The position numbers and the translations under genes were made by a program. Of a DNA stretch of 64,000 nt, positions 37,901 to 47,773 are shown piece after piece. The notes under the pieces were generated by a model that was not told the DNA's origin, did not search any database, and saw only the letters and a program-made list of their open reading frames with translations. Source of the DNA: Pocillopora verrucosa (taxonomy: Eukaryota; Cnidaria; Anthozoa; Scleractinia; Pocilloporidae); assembly GCF_036669915.1 (NCBI RefSeq), contig NC_089315.1:21660010-21724009 (forward strand), given 5' to 3'. The first letter of the stretch is position 1. Every line of letters starts with the position of its first letter.

Positions 37901-39788
37901 GAATCCTCGCAGCCAAACACGCAATTGCTCACTCAATTCCCGATTTTGAGCCCATAATATCCATCGGCTGGGAGTTGATTTCCACTACAGAGATGATTTC
38001 CACAATCTTTGTTGCCAATGTAATGTTTGCACTACAAACAAGTCCTCGATACAAGTCGATACAAGTCGGTTATCGACAGAAAACAAGAACACGTTTCAGT
38101 CCGCCATCTTTATTTTTCGCTCGCCTACAATACTGAGGGTTGCGCTTGCACAGGCAACCCAGTTATAATCACTACAAATACCCCCCACCGATGCAGCGCC
38201 TCTTTAGAAACTTGCCCCTTTTATGTGTCACTTGGTATGTTTCGCAACTCTTCCCCTAGGGGACTCCGGTAAAATGTAAAACAGAGGCCATTCATACATA
38301 CATACATTTCATTACTCGGATTTGTATTTACAATTTTTCATGCGCCCACAGTTAGCTTGAGTGCTATTCTAGGTGGATCGCATGTTAGACGTAAAAACTA
38401 TTACATAGGCGTTCACAAATAACTTGTATATATAATCTAACAATTTTTTTGATAGGAAAAATTAACCGTGACAGAATAAGTAACTTTATTAATATCATAA
38501 AGGACTAACTAAGGGTATAACATGTTGACTTACAATCTAATGATTTTGTTAATAGGACAGATTTATTGTGACAATATTTTGTGTGTTAGAAATCGGTTTT
38601 TTTCTTCAGATTAATAAAACACGAAGAATTACTTAGCACTTTGTTTCTTTCGTACATTTATTGAATCCTTTGTAGAGGTCTATCAAAAAATACTCTCTGA
38701 GGCCTTTTTTTTGGCCAGTCTCGAGACTTTTGTGTTATTTTTACGAATAATAATATACATACGTTTTATAACCTAATTTAGAAGCCCCTTCTTACGCAAA
38801 GGTATTTGTAAACCTATAGCATCTCTTTATTCATAAGATTATTCATCACTCGTATAATGTATGTCTAATGTAAGTCTGTTCTGAGATGTTGTTAAGTGGC
38901 TGGCATGGTTTCTGAACCTTTCTCGTGACATGCATTTATAATATTTCATAACATGCTCTCGTAACATACTCTCAGGCAAGAACCTTTGTGTTATACAAAA
39001 CTTTTACTTTATTCTCTCTTTAAAGGTGCCACTGATGATAACGACCCATTTATTGAAAAATCAAAATATTAACTTTCTTTCATTTTTTTCACACGCATCT
39101 TTGCAGAATTCAATCTCTCTCTTATTTACGAGCGTTGATAATCTTCGCTGTACCTCAGAATTCTCGGCAGATTGTTCGAACATTTCTAATGTTATACTGC
39201 TATCATGAAATGAAAATTAAAAAGTGCCTCGCCCAGGCCATGCTTCCCAATATTGTGCTGCAATCTTTGTTCTTTTTTCTGATGGCCTTTCCCTCGCCTA
39301 TAGAAAAAAGCCGATACATCTAGAGACTCTAAAAATGTCTTTTCAGAAAAGATCATTGACCTTGTTTTAGAAGACTTGTTAGGGTACTATAGAAGGTGTG
39401 TTGGGGTTTTACTCTAAGCCAGGGGTATTTTGTAGCGATTGTCACTGAATGCCAAAGTAGTAGTGCTATAGGCGAAACATTAAAGCAACAGCAGCACATT
39501 AACTATACCTGTGTGAATGGGATACCTTCCAGTCATAAGTGCTCCTCTGGCTGGTGTACAAAGCGGTTGAACATAATAATTGTTGAGTATAACCCCTTCT
39601 CTGGCCAACGAGTCAATGGTTGGAGTGTTGATTTTTGATCCATGAAACCCAACGTCGCTCCACCCGAGATCATCAGCAAGCATAAACAAAATGTGCGGAG
39701 GAGATGATTTTCGCGTTTTTGCCTCCAGTGGACTCACTGCCACGAAAAAAGCGAACGCAAACGCAACAAGACTTCTCAGGAGAGACAT
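31951..39788 (-). CDS. Sulfatase B: secreted arylsulfatase, 7 exons, 517 aa
   Basis: Minus-strand exons 39509-39788, 34750-34836, 34227-34438, 33566-33777, 33108-33328, 32355-32680 and 31951-32166. Sizes 280, 87, 212, 212, 221, 326 and 216 join with phases 1,1,0,2,1,0, as in gene A. Signal-like start [18 protein letters not shown]. Active site: Asp39 and Asp40 (LADDLGW), Cys77 and Arg81 (CTPARG), Lys131 and His133, His218, Asp276 and Asn277 (STDNGG), Lys294. C-terminus DPEERHDLS...WGPWM. No stop or frameshift was seen. Intron 1 is 4.7 kb because it holds a gypsy remnant. Only 77 bases of conserved upstream sequence remain before a LINE fragment, so its promoter may be altered. Function as for gene A. 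Confidence 0.9.
35056..37920 (-). mobile_element. Degenerate Ty3/gypsy retrotransposon in intron 1 of sulfatase B
   Basis: Gypsy domains appear in order on the minus strand, broken by stops and shifts. They are gag-like sequence (37,434-37,600; [20 protein letters not shown]), a Cys/His knuckle relic (37,149-37,397; [12 protein letters not shown]), and RT (about 36,600-37,008; [18 protein letters not shown] and [12 protein letters not shown], with the catalytic box decayed to IADDIL near 36,715). Next come the RT tether and RNase H (about 35,901-36,240; [31 protein letters not shown]) and an integrase zinc-finger relic (35,640-35,800; [21 protein letters not shown]). A purine-rich tract beside TGTAATAATTGTAAC on the coding strand at about 35,070-35,095 could be the polypurine tract and LTR start. 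Genes C and D lack this insertion. It is not functional. Confidence 0.82.
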
Positions 39789-39865
39789 GTTACCGGGATT
39801 GAAATGACATTAATTTTCCAGCGAACTTCGAGCTGTAACCAGGGAAACTAAAGCCGGCTGAAGGT

Positions 39866-40475
39866 AGATAGATAGACAGATAGATGGTTTATTTAAATCA
39901 CATCGCAGCCTGAAGGCTGAATTAAGTAACTTTTACAACTTTTAAAAGGACAATAATAATCTATGATAAATCTATGTTAAATATAATGGTAAAAATGTTT
40001 AAATTTGTAAAACTTTTTCATCCTTGAACTAAAATTTAAGAAATAATCTATGTATTATGAGAAGATGTGTTGAATAGCCGGGACATTGCGAGTATGAAAG
40101 TGTTATTTGCCCTATTGGTTTGAGCGCGCGGTAAAACAAAGGGACGATTGTATCGAAAATTATAAACAACATCATTTTTCTGTGGCAGCAATCCATGTAG
40201 CTTATGGTTGGGGTCGGCTACTATGGCGTCAAACAGTTTAGTGCATAGCTGACTATGGTGTTCGGTTATTGGCGTTATTCCCAAAACTTCGCAGGCTTTG
40301 TTGTAGCTCATGCTGGGCAAAATTATCGATAGTGCCCTTTTCTCGATATGTACGAGCTCGTTCTTAAGGTACTGCAGAAGCGCGTTGTGAAAAACCGGAA
40401 CTCCGTAGTCTATCGTAGATCGAACACACGAAAGATAGAAAAGAACTAGGTCTGAAGGAGGTATGTTGAAGTCCT
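39866..40475 (-). mobile_element. 5'-truncated LINE, RT C-terminal end (jockey/CR1-like)
   Basis: On the minus strand, about 40,048-40,475 encodes the end of a non-LTR reverse transcriptase ORF: SDLVLFYLSCVRSTIDYG, VPVFHNALLQYL, then the tail SYNKACEVLGI and HKLHGLLPQKND. The 3' end at 39,866-39,885 is a TCTA-type simple repeat, as is common for CR1/L2-like LINEs. The insertion point follows 77 bases of upstream sequence that genes B and C share. Everything 5' of the last part of the ORF is missing. Confidence 0.75.
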
Positions 40476-40549
40476 AAATGTAATAAAGTCCTAAATGTGA
40501 TAACATTTGGTCCTAAATGTAATAACGTTTGGTCCTAAATGTAATAAGC
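40471..40549. repeat. Four direct copies of GTCCTAAATGTRATAA
   Basis: The word begins at 40,471, 40,488, 40,510 and 40,532. Spacing is 17, 22 and 22 bases, and the longer units end in CATTTG or CGTTTG. The array lies between the LINE truncation point and the integrase ORF. It could be the subterminal repeats of the integrase element. Confidence 0.75.
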
Positions 40550-40603
40550 CTCCAATGAAATCGTACAACTGCGCTAGTGCACTGTTCTTATAGCAGACAT
40601 CCA

Positions 40604-40653
40604 CATTGAGATGTTAAAGTATTTCGTTCATTGAGATGTTAAAGTATTTCGTT
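40604..40653. repeat. Perfect 25-bp tandem duplication at the 3' end of the integrase ORF
   Basis: Two identical adjacent 25-base copies (40604-40628 and 40629-40653) starting CATTGAGATGTTAAAG, followed by partial ATTTCGT repeats. The stop codon of the integrase frame lies inside the second copy, so the C-terminus has been rewritten by the repeat. Confidence 0.85.
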
Positions 40654-41664
40654 TAAGTATTTCGTATTTCGTAAAGCATAAAATATTTCGAATGGTGTTT
40701 TGTGAGCTATTACTTCCTTAGGGTCGTCATTTAGAATTCTTTGATAAAGAGGGAGCTGTTTCGCCCAGTTTACACCGTCTTGGCCCATTTTTTGAAGGTC
40801 ATATTCCATCTTGGATCTTAGTGTCCTGTGGCAACGTTCCACCTTGCCTTGTGATTGTTGATGGAGCGGGCGACTGTCAATCAATTTTATATTCATGCGA
40901 TCGCAAAGTAATTTCAAAGCTTTCTTGAACTCCCCTCCTTGGTCGCACTGTATTATTTCTGGCGATCCATGCTCCATATAAATAGATTCTAATTCACTTG
41001 CAATAAACTGGCTTGATTTGCTTTCCAAAGGACGAAGCCAAAGGAAACGGCTGAAAACATCAATCACTGTTACAACGTATCTGTAGAAATGTCCATTCAT
41101 CTTCACGGATCCTTTTTTGCTCATATCCATCAAATCTATTTGGTGCCTAACATGAACGTCTCTGGCTCTGATAGGTTTCAGCTTCGCCTTATTAAGAAAC
41201 TTAGCATTTCGGCGATAATGACTTTTGTCCGTATTTAGAATAGTTTGTATTTTAGCTCGACTTACTCCTAAAAAGTTGTCCCTCAGTGAGCAAGCCAACT
41301 TCCCCGCACCAGATCCTTTCGTCCTTTCAAATTCCTCAACCACTACTTTGTTAACCTCTGATGATTTTAATAGTCGACGCCCCTCGTAATAAAGTGCCTT
41401 ATCACCATAGTCTTCTTTCACTGATATCCTTCCGCCGGCTCTCCAGTATCGCACAGCAGCTGCACGCATTGCTCTCCTCCGTTCTTTCACTGGTGGTTGC
41501 GCCTTGCCTTCAACAAGGTCGAGCAGTGCTTCATGAACGTCGTCTGCTGAATCAGAGGGTTTCCGATTCCCTTCGAAGTTTTCACGATCTTTATGGGCCA
41601 CAGACCTATCCCACAATGATGCTAGTAATGCTAAAATCATAACAGCTAAAACAATAAATCTCAT
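40639..41664 (-). CDS. Integrase-core protein, KRBA2/Ginger-like, probably transposon-derived
   Basis: An uninterrupted 341-aa frame with a retroviral-type integrase catalytic core. HQIDLMDM gives Asp177, IIQCDQGGEF gives Asp241 and QGKVERCHR gives Glu277. The Asp241-Glu277 gap is exactly 35 residues (DD35E). Flanking blocks VIDVFSRFLWLRPL and LNDDPKEVIAHKTPFE match the integrase family annotated in cnidarians as KRAB-A domain-containing protein 2-like; that is from memory. The first 18 residues (MRFIVLAVMILALLASLW) are strongly hydrophobic, odd for a DNA-binding enzyme, so the start may be artefactual and codons from about residue 30 the original part. The last 11 residues come from a short tandem repeat, so the C-terminus is probably truncated. 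No terminal inverted repeats were found. Confidence 0.72.
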   Translation of the reverse strand: MRFIVLAVMILALLASLWDRSVAHKDRENFEGNRKPSDSADDVHEALLDLVEGKAQPPVKERRRAMRAAAVRYWRAGGRISVKEDYGDKALYYEGRRLLKSSEVNKVVVEEFERTKGSGAGKLACSLRDNFLGVSRAKIQTILNTDKSHYRRNAKFLNKAKLKPIRARDVHVRHQIDLMDMSKKGSVKMNGHFYRYVVTVIDVFSRFLWLRPLESKSSQFIASELESIYMEHGSPEIIQCDQGGEFKKALKLLCDRMNIKLIDSRPLHQQSQGKVERCHRTLRSKMEYDLQKMGQDGVNWAKQLPLYQRILNDDPKEVIAHKTPFEIFYALRNTKYLNEIL

Positions 41665-42889
41665 GTTGAATCAATGCAAGTACTAGCGCTCCACATTCGA
41701 TCTAGATCTCAAAGAAAACTGCTGGAATATTTCACAGGCTCGTGAAATGTTTATCACTCGGATCCGCACTCAAGAATTTTTCCACACTCAGTTCAACCAA
41801 TCAATTCAACGTTCCTGGGCAAATCTTTGTGTTACTGCCAGTTATTTTGAAACTGGAAAGTTAAGCGCTTTACGTGCATGTTATTCTCATACTGCTGATT
41901 CAGTAGAAGAAAAGTCCGTTTTAGAGTCAGGTCATGCTGTTTTATCTAATGTCTGATCGTTAAGGACATCAGTGCGTCGAGCAAACCTTGTTTCCTTTTC
42001 TTTCTTTCTTTTTTTTTTTTAATTCTTCAAATCAATTAGTATACTGCTAAAAAACGGCTCACACGATTAGTTGTACTCACATCTCAGAGAAAGCAAGGGA
42101 ACAAATTTTTGCGTGAGTTTTTGGGGACCGGGACATAATTTACAGCCTTCAACATAAACAACCATTTTTAATGTTCATTATAAATCACTCGTGTGACTGT
42201 TTCCGGCCTTATATAAAACTTAATCGAGCAACAAGTATGCGCTAAAAACACCTGTTGCTTATTTCGAATTACAGTACTACCTCTTCCATAGGAACCTTTT
42301 TCCGTGCCTTTTAATTTTGGAGCTCAAAAAATTTGCGTCAGTGAGCTCGTTGATGACATGCACCGGATTTTTGTTAAGTGTCTGTTTTGTGATTGGCAAT
42401 CTGAGCCGGTGATTTGTGATGATGTACTGGTCAGTAGCTTCTTTGCATTTACACTTGGTAAATGTAAGTCATTGACTATATGATTCGATGGAGACACATG
42501 CAATACCTTATTCGTTTGTCGGATTTGTTGCAGGCATTTCAAGATCAAGAGGACATAATTGTCCCACTTATGTTCTCTCGAGGAGAAAAATTATTTTGTC
42601 CATATTCATATACTCAGGGAGATATTCGAGAATTTGAAAGTAACAACCCTCTAGAGTGCTGTTACGAGATCCGAATTGGTAAACAAAATGTGCATGCTAA
42701 CAAGGTCTATGCAGGTATGGAAAGACAAAAAATTTGTAGCCGAGCCTGCAAATTGTCCGACCTACAAGTCAGCGGACTCCCTTGTCCAAGTTTGTAATTT
42801 GGTTTATGACTTGTTAGTCAGGAAGCACTGTCACGAAGGGCGCTCATTTTTCATTTTCGCTAAACATTTTGAGTAGAAGCAGGCAACAT
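41665..42889. other. Unclassified stretch between the integrase and the duplicated block
   Basis: Nothing here matches a family I know. Plus-strand 42,480-42,797 is a 105-codon ATG frame containing DIIVPLMFSRGEKLFCPYSY and ESNNPLECCYEIRIGKQNV. A second frame, 42,676-42,876, overlaps it and reads KDKKFVAEPANCPTYKSADS. The two could be one diverged coding sequence with a frame change near 42,710, or chance. A minus-strand frame also overlaps. Confidence 0.25.
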
Positions 42890-45800
42890 ACTCGTGAATT
42901 GCGCGCATGCGCAAGAGCTAGTTATAGATACGATGTGGGGAATGGCATTCGCTAGCTCGCTCGCTCGCTCGCTCGATTGGTCGATTCCTGTAAACTTTTT
43001 TTAGATTTTAGGCTTTTGAGTGCATTTGATAGTTTTTGGCGAGCAGTAAACAGACGAAATGGCGACCTTTGTTACTAAGAATAGTGGTGGTGGTTTTTTC
43101 GTTTTAGTTTCAACAAGCGGCGCCAGCGACTGGCAGGCATGCAAGTATTCACACTGAAATAATAGAACAACTTTCGTTTTTCATAAAATTGTAATCTACA
43201 ATCCTTGAACTTAAAAACGATCCGAAGATTCATTGAAAATATCACTTACTGCGAAACGCTCGGAGTTTACGGATGTTCAAAAGCTTTTTCTGTTATGGCG
43301 TGAGATTGAGGACAAAATGATCATTACGTTTCGTCGCGTGTGTTTTTCCTGTGTGAAGCAATAGAAGATGCCGGCGACTGACGAAATAACAAGTTAACAC
43401 GAAAATCAAATAACACCTAAACAAACACTTTTAGCTACCGATTTTCAGTGAATTTTTAAAGAACAATTTTCTTTTAAGTTTCAAGACAATTTGAAGATTC
43501 AACATACATTCAACGTACTAAAATGCGAAAGTTACACACCAAAAAATTGATAAATATGCCTGAAATGAAATGCTATCTTGTTATTGAATATACGTTGCCT
43601 AGCACGTGACTCAAATCTACCCCAGCGGAGATCCAAAATGACGGTGGCAGGCTTGGCTTAGTTATATCACTCAAAACCCGTTCCCGTTTGTCTCATTTGA
43701 TAAGGGGGGAATCGTTAATGTTTTCATTAAGACAGTATTGCCTTGATTTTCTAATATTTACAACGACAGACAGTAAATTTCACTTTTCACCCACATTTAC
43801 TTCCAACCTTTTCTTTTGAACCAGAAACAAAAATGGTAGACGTTTAAAACACATGACATCATCCACCTTGTCAAATGTAATAGCATGATCATTTCAATTG
43901 TAATGCCTTCTTATCCCAACGTTAATTTGTTTCTTTGCTACATTAGCGAACACTGAACTACTGCTCGTACTCTGGATGTGACAATCAACCACAAAATTCC
44001 CTAAACCAGATAACATTAAACATAATCTAAAAAATCATGTGTCAATTCACGAGTTTGCTCACAGAGCACTTTGATTAAAGGATATTTTACTAAAACAGTT
44101 TCACTCTACAGCTAAGAGTGGATAACGACAAAAGTAACAACTCTGTCACATTAACTCACAATACAACAACATCACACAAAGCCACTGAATAAATTAATGC
44201 AAGAGAACAGAATAAATCAGACAAAGGCATTTATTGTGGTTTCCATTACATCAAAGTACAAATTTGATTGTAACCACCGCTAGTCAAAAAATCAGGTGGC
44301 TCCGAAATCATTCTTACTTGTCACTTTTGTCTTCCCCACCATTATTACATTTACAGTCGATAATCTTGTTTTAAGACATGCTATTAAAATTCAGAGGCTA
44401 AAACTCACTCACTTGTGCTATTAACAATGTAATGGCTTGTAAAACTAGGGATACCATTCACAAAGTGACTTGGAATCAATAAAATTGTAACGAAAAACAA
44501 CGTTTGCCTTTGATATTCTACAAATGTAAAATACCTATTTGAGTAAAACAGTTTTCTCTCTCTTTACTCTCGACGTGCTTGATGCGACCAGCTCCGATCT
44601 ACATCCACGGTCCCCAAATGCCATGCTTACGAGCCTCTTTTAGTGCATTTGGGTCAGCAGGTTTGTAGGCGGCAGGAACCGCAGTGTTTAGGTAATAATT
44701 CATTCTATCTTTCATCTCCTTTAGAACATCAGGTAACTCGGTGCTGAGGTCGTGTCGCTCTTCGGGATCAGCTGTGATGTTATAAAGTACAACGTCCAAA
44801 AGGTCCGCATTTCCCTGTAAGATTCCAACATAAAGAACTGGACATATATAAACTTTTAATAATGATTCGATGTAGAAGTTCTGGCATACGGAGTGATTTG
44901 CATAAATATATTTGAGGGTTGATTACGTATTGCTATTGTAATTCAGGTAGTGATTTCGAGGTACTGGTGAGGGAAAAACGATTCAAATATTAAAGTACTG
45001 ACCATGTAATAGATCCTCAACTGCTCCAGAATCTCTTCATTTGTCTCATCTTTAAGAAACCCTTTAGACAAAAGAACATCAACTGGAACTCCGCCCAGCT
45101 CGGGTGGTTTAAACCAGGTGATATTTTTAACATTCATCAAAAGCTTCATGCTTCCCTTCCGAAGAGCCATTCCTTGCCAGTTGACTCCCAACATTTTACT
45201 TGTCCCAGATGGCGGATTATCGATATTAAGCAAGATTTCTGTTCGAGGTGAAGCTTCTCCACGTGACAAAGTGCTCCACACATCAAAGCCATCAATGGGG
45301 ATAGGATGTTTTGCATCGTTCGAACCACCTGTGGTCAAACCAGAATGATAAGAATATTATTTATAAGGTTGTCACAAACAAACACATGAAAGACAAGGCA
45401 ATAGAGGAGAAAGGGAAGAAGAAATGAGGCAAGAACACTATTTACTAAATTAACTCTCAGGTATTACGACTAATTCTCTGAAAGAGTAAAGTAAACAAAT
45501 CTAACAAAACATTAACATCTAACTAACATTATGAGGAAAGATGTTCAATTATGATATTCACTCCATTTCTCGCTACGTTTGTAACTTAATGGATAACTCT
45601 TGCCTTTCTGGATTATGTTCCATACGAGATGTTTGCTCGAGAGTCTTATTTCCACGGACTAACTCTTTACAGAGTTAGTTTTCTTAAAAATCTTCAAACC
45701 TAAATGGAAAAGACACACCTTCAAGTGAGGGATAATCAGAGAAGTGGAAATGAAGTCATAGATAACCACACCTGCAAGGTTGATGAGAGTAGGAAAGAAG

Positions 45801-47773
45801 TCGCTGATGTGTAGAAGTCCTTCGCATTTCACGCCGGTCTTTTCTAACATTTTTCCGTGGACAAAAGCAGCACCTCTCACTCCTCCCTCCCATAAGGTAT
45901 GTTTTGTTCCTCTAAGAGGCCAGTTATATCCGCCATACGTAGGTTCTCCACCATTATCAGTGCTGAAGACTGTTAAAGTGTTCTCCCATAGCCTGGACGA
46001 GAACAATGAAGATCACAAACGCTTGTATTCACCCTTCAAATCAACAGAGTTATCACGGTTGCCGTAAACTTTGCACATAGAAAACCCAAAGAGATCCTCG
46101 TGTAATAAGAGTCTTGCCCAGCACTGTGATAGCACGAATCTAGGATAATGGCCGCTCAAGCTCACAATAGAATCAAAATATGAAACCTTCAAGGAAACTG
46201 ATACGAAACTCACCCTTTCTTTTTAAACATTTTCGTGATGTTGCCAACAGCTTCGTCCAGTACAGCGACCATTCCAGCATGCACTCGGCGCATCTTTTGA
46301 TGAATAAACGAGAATTTGTCCACATACTGGTCTGGTGCCTGGATGGGATTATGAACATTCTGGAAGGCCATGTACAGGAACAGGGGCTGTTTTGGGTCAT
46401 GTTGATCCAAAATCTCCTCTATCCTCTGATGGAATCATAAAATAAAAACAACCGTGAAATACTCATTACGGACATAACACAGTTCATCGTAGCCCTAGTA
46501 TTGCAATATCTTTTGAGAAAAGTATAAGATAAAATATGCATTCAGGATGTAGGTAGGAGAGAAGGAGTTTCTTTGTAGAAGTGCTAGCGTCACGAAAAGC
46601 GTATAACTTTAATTAGGCCGTAGTAAACTTTGTGGGAAGTCTGAAACGCTATACTGGGAGGTTATCGGCGATGAATTCGAACCCCGTTTGATAGGAGAAT
46701 CAAACTCATAGTTGATTTATGTCATAGGGGCCGTGAGAAGATATGGCATTATAGACCTCACCGTCCTCCACGACGGGTCTTTGCATCGACTAATCGTAAT
46801 TAACCGCCTAAGTCTAACAAATGATGCGTTATAAACCATAATTACGTGGAAATATTAACTATTAGACCTTGACATATTCGAATGTTGCATATTTTCCGTT
46901 CAGGTCTAAAACAGGTTCGGTTCCGTTGCGAAAATCAACCACTTTGTCACGCGTGTGATCATAATGATCTTCAGCACCATCCCAGAATCCATAAGCGGAG
47001 TCAAAACCACGGTTGGTTGGAACATAAGGCCATTTGTAGAAACCAAGATGCCACTTGCCAACCAAATGAGTCGCGTAACCTGATAGAAAACATTTAAGAA
47101 ATACACCCCATTTGTAAATTGAATTACTGAAGTATTTTGAAGATTTATTTGCGCAGAATGAGGTATAAACAAAACGCCATAATCATAGAGAAGAGCATAG
47201 ACAGAAAGCAACGCGAAATGGTTGTCGGGTAAGGCGCCCATTGAAGTTGATCAGCTTTTACGGTTTGGTGTGAAGGGCTTCTTTCTTACAAAAAATTGTT
47301 GTTTAGAATAAATATCATTGGAATTAAAAAATCTTTTCTTCTTTTAATTGGAGGGCCGGAATCTTGGAAGGCTGTGGCTTACCAACTTTCTTTAGCTGTT
47401 CTGGAAGGGTCTGAAAATCTAATGGCAATCCAAATGGACTTGTGGGGTGAACCACTTCATGCTGAAGTCCTGCAAGAGTCAGATAAAAAAAGTAAATGAT
47501 CTGATAACATATAAGCTAATCATGATGCACCCTCCCCCTTTACTTATGATTTGGCAGGTAAATAGACCAACTACTGGCTCAGTGTTAAAGTAATTTCTAT
47601 CTGCAGCCGGCTCTCACACTGGTCTCCTTTGCACTGTTGTTTTGCACGGACGAATTAAGGGCTGACGCTAAAAACATCAGGTTTAGAAACTCTTTACGGT
47701 GGCCAATTTAATCATCGACTTATTTGATAGAACCAAAATCTCTTCTTATAACTCCCAGCGACGCAGCACCACA
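42890..47773. repeat. Segmental duplication, copy 1 (holds sulfatase C exons 2-7)
   Basis: This 4.88-kb block is nearly identical, base for base, to 50,646-55,534, in the same orientation. The shared sequence starts ACTCGTGAATTGCGCGCATG and ends CCCAGCGACGCAGCACCACA. Exon sizes are the same in both copies and introns differ by few bases (188/188, 443/425, 221/221, 442/442, 303/304). A GCTC simple repeat near the left edge (42,951-42,975) is longer in this copy. Confidence 0.92.
44230..44235 (-). terminator. Polyadenylation signal of sulfatase C
   Basis: AATAAA on the coding strand, about 365 bases beyond the stop, in the same conserved context as in genes B and D. Confidence 0.5.

Noticed and set aside
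37434-37916. 160-codon minus-strand frame as an independent gene
   Set aside because: Its C-terminal part is gypsy gag-like and it is contiguous with knuckle, RT and integrase relics, so it was treated as part of the decayed element.
45118-46067. Plus-strand frames of 76-95 codons repeated in genes B, C and D
   Set aside because: Antisense shadows of sulfatase exons 5 and 6; they recur only because the exons are duplicated.
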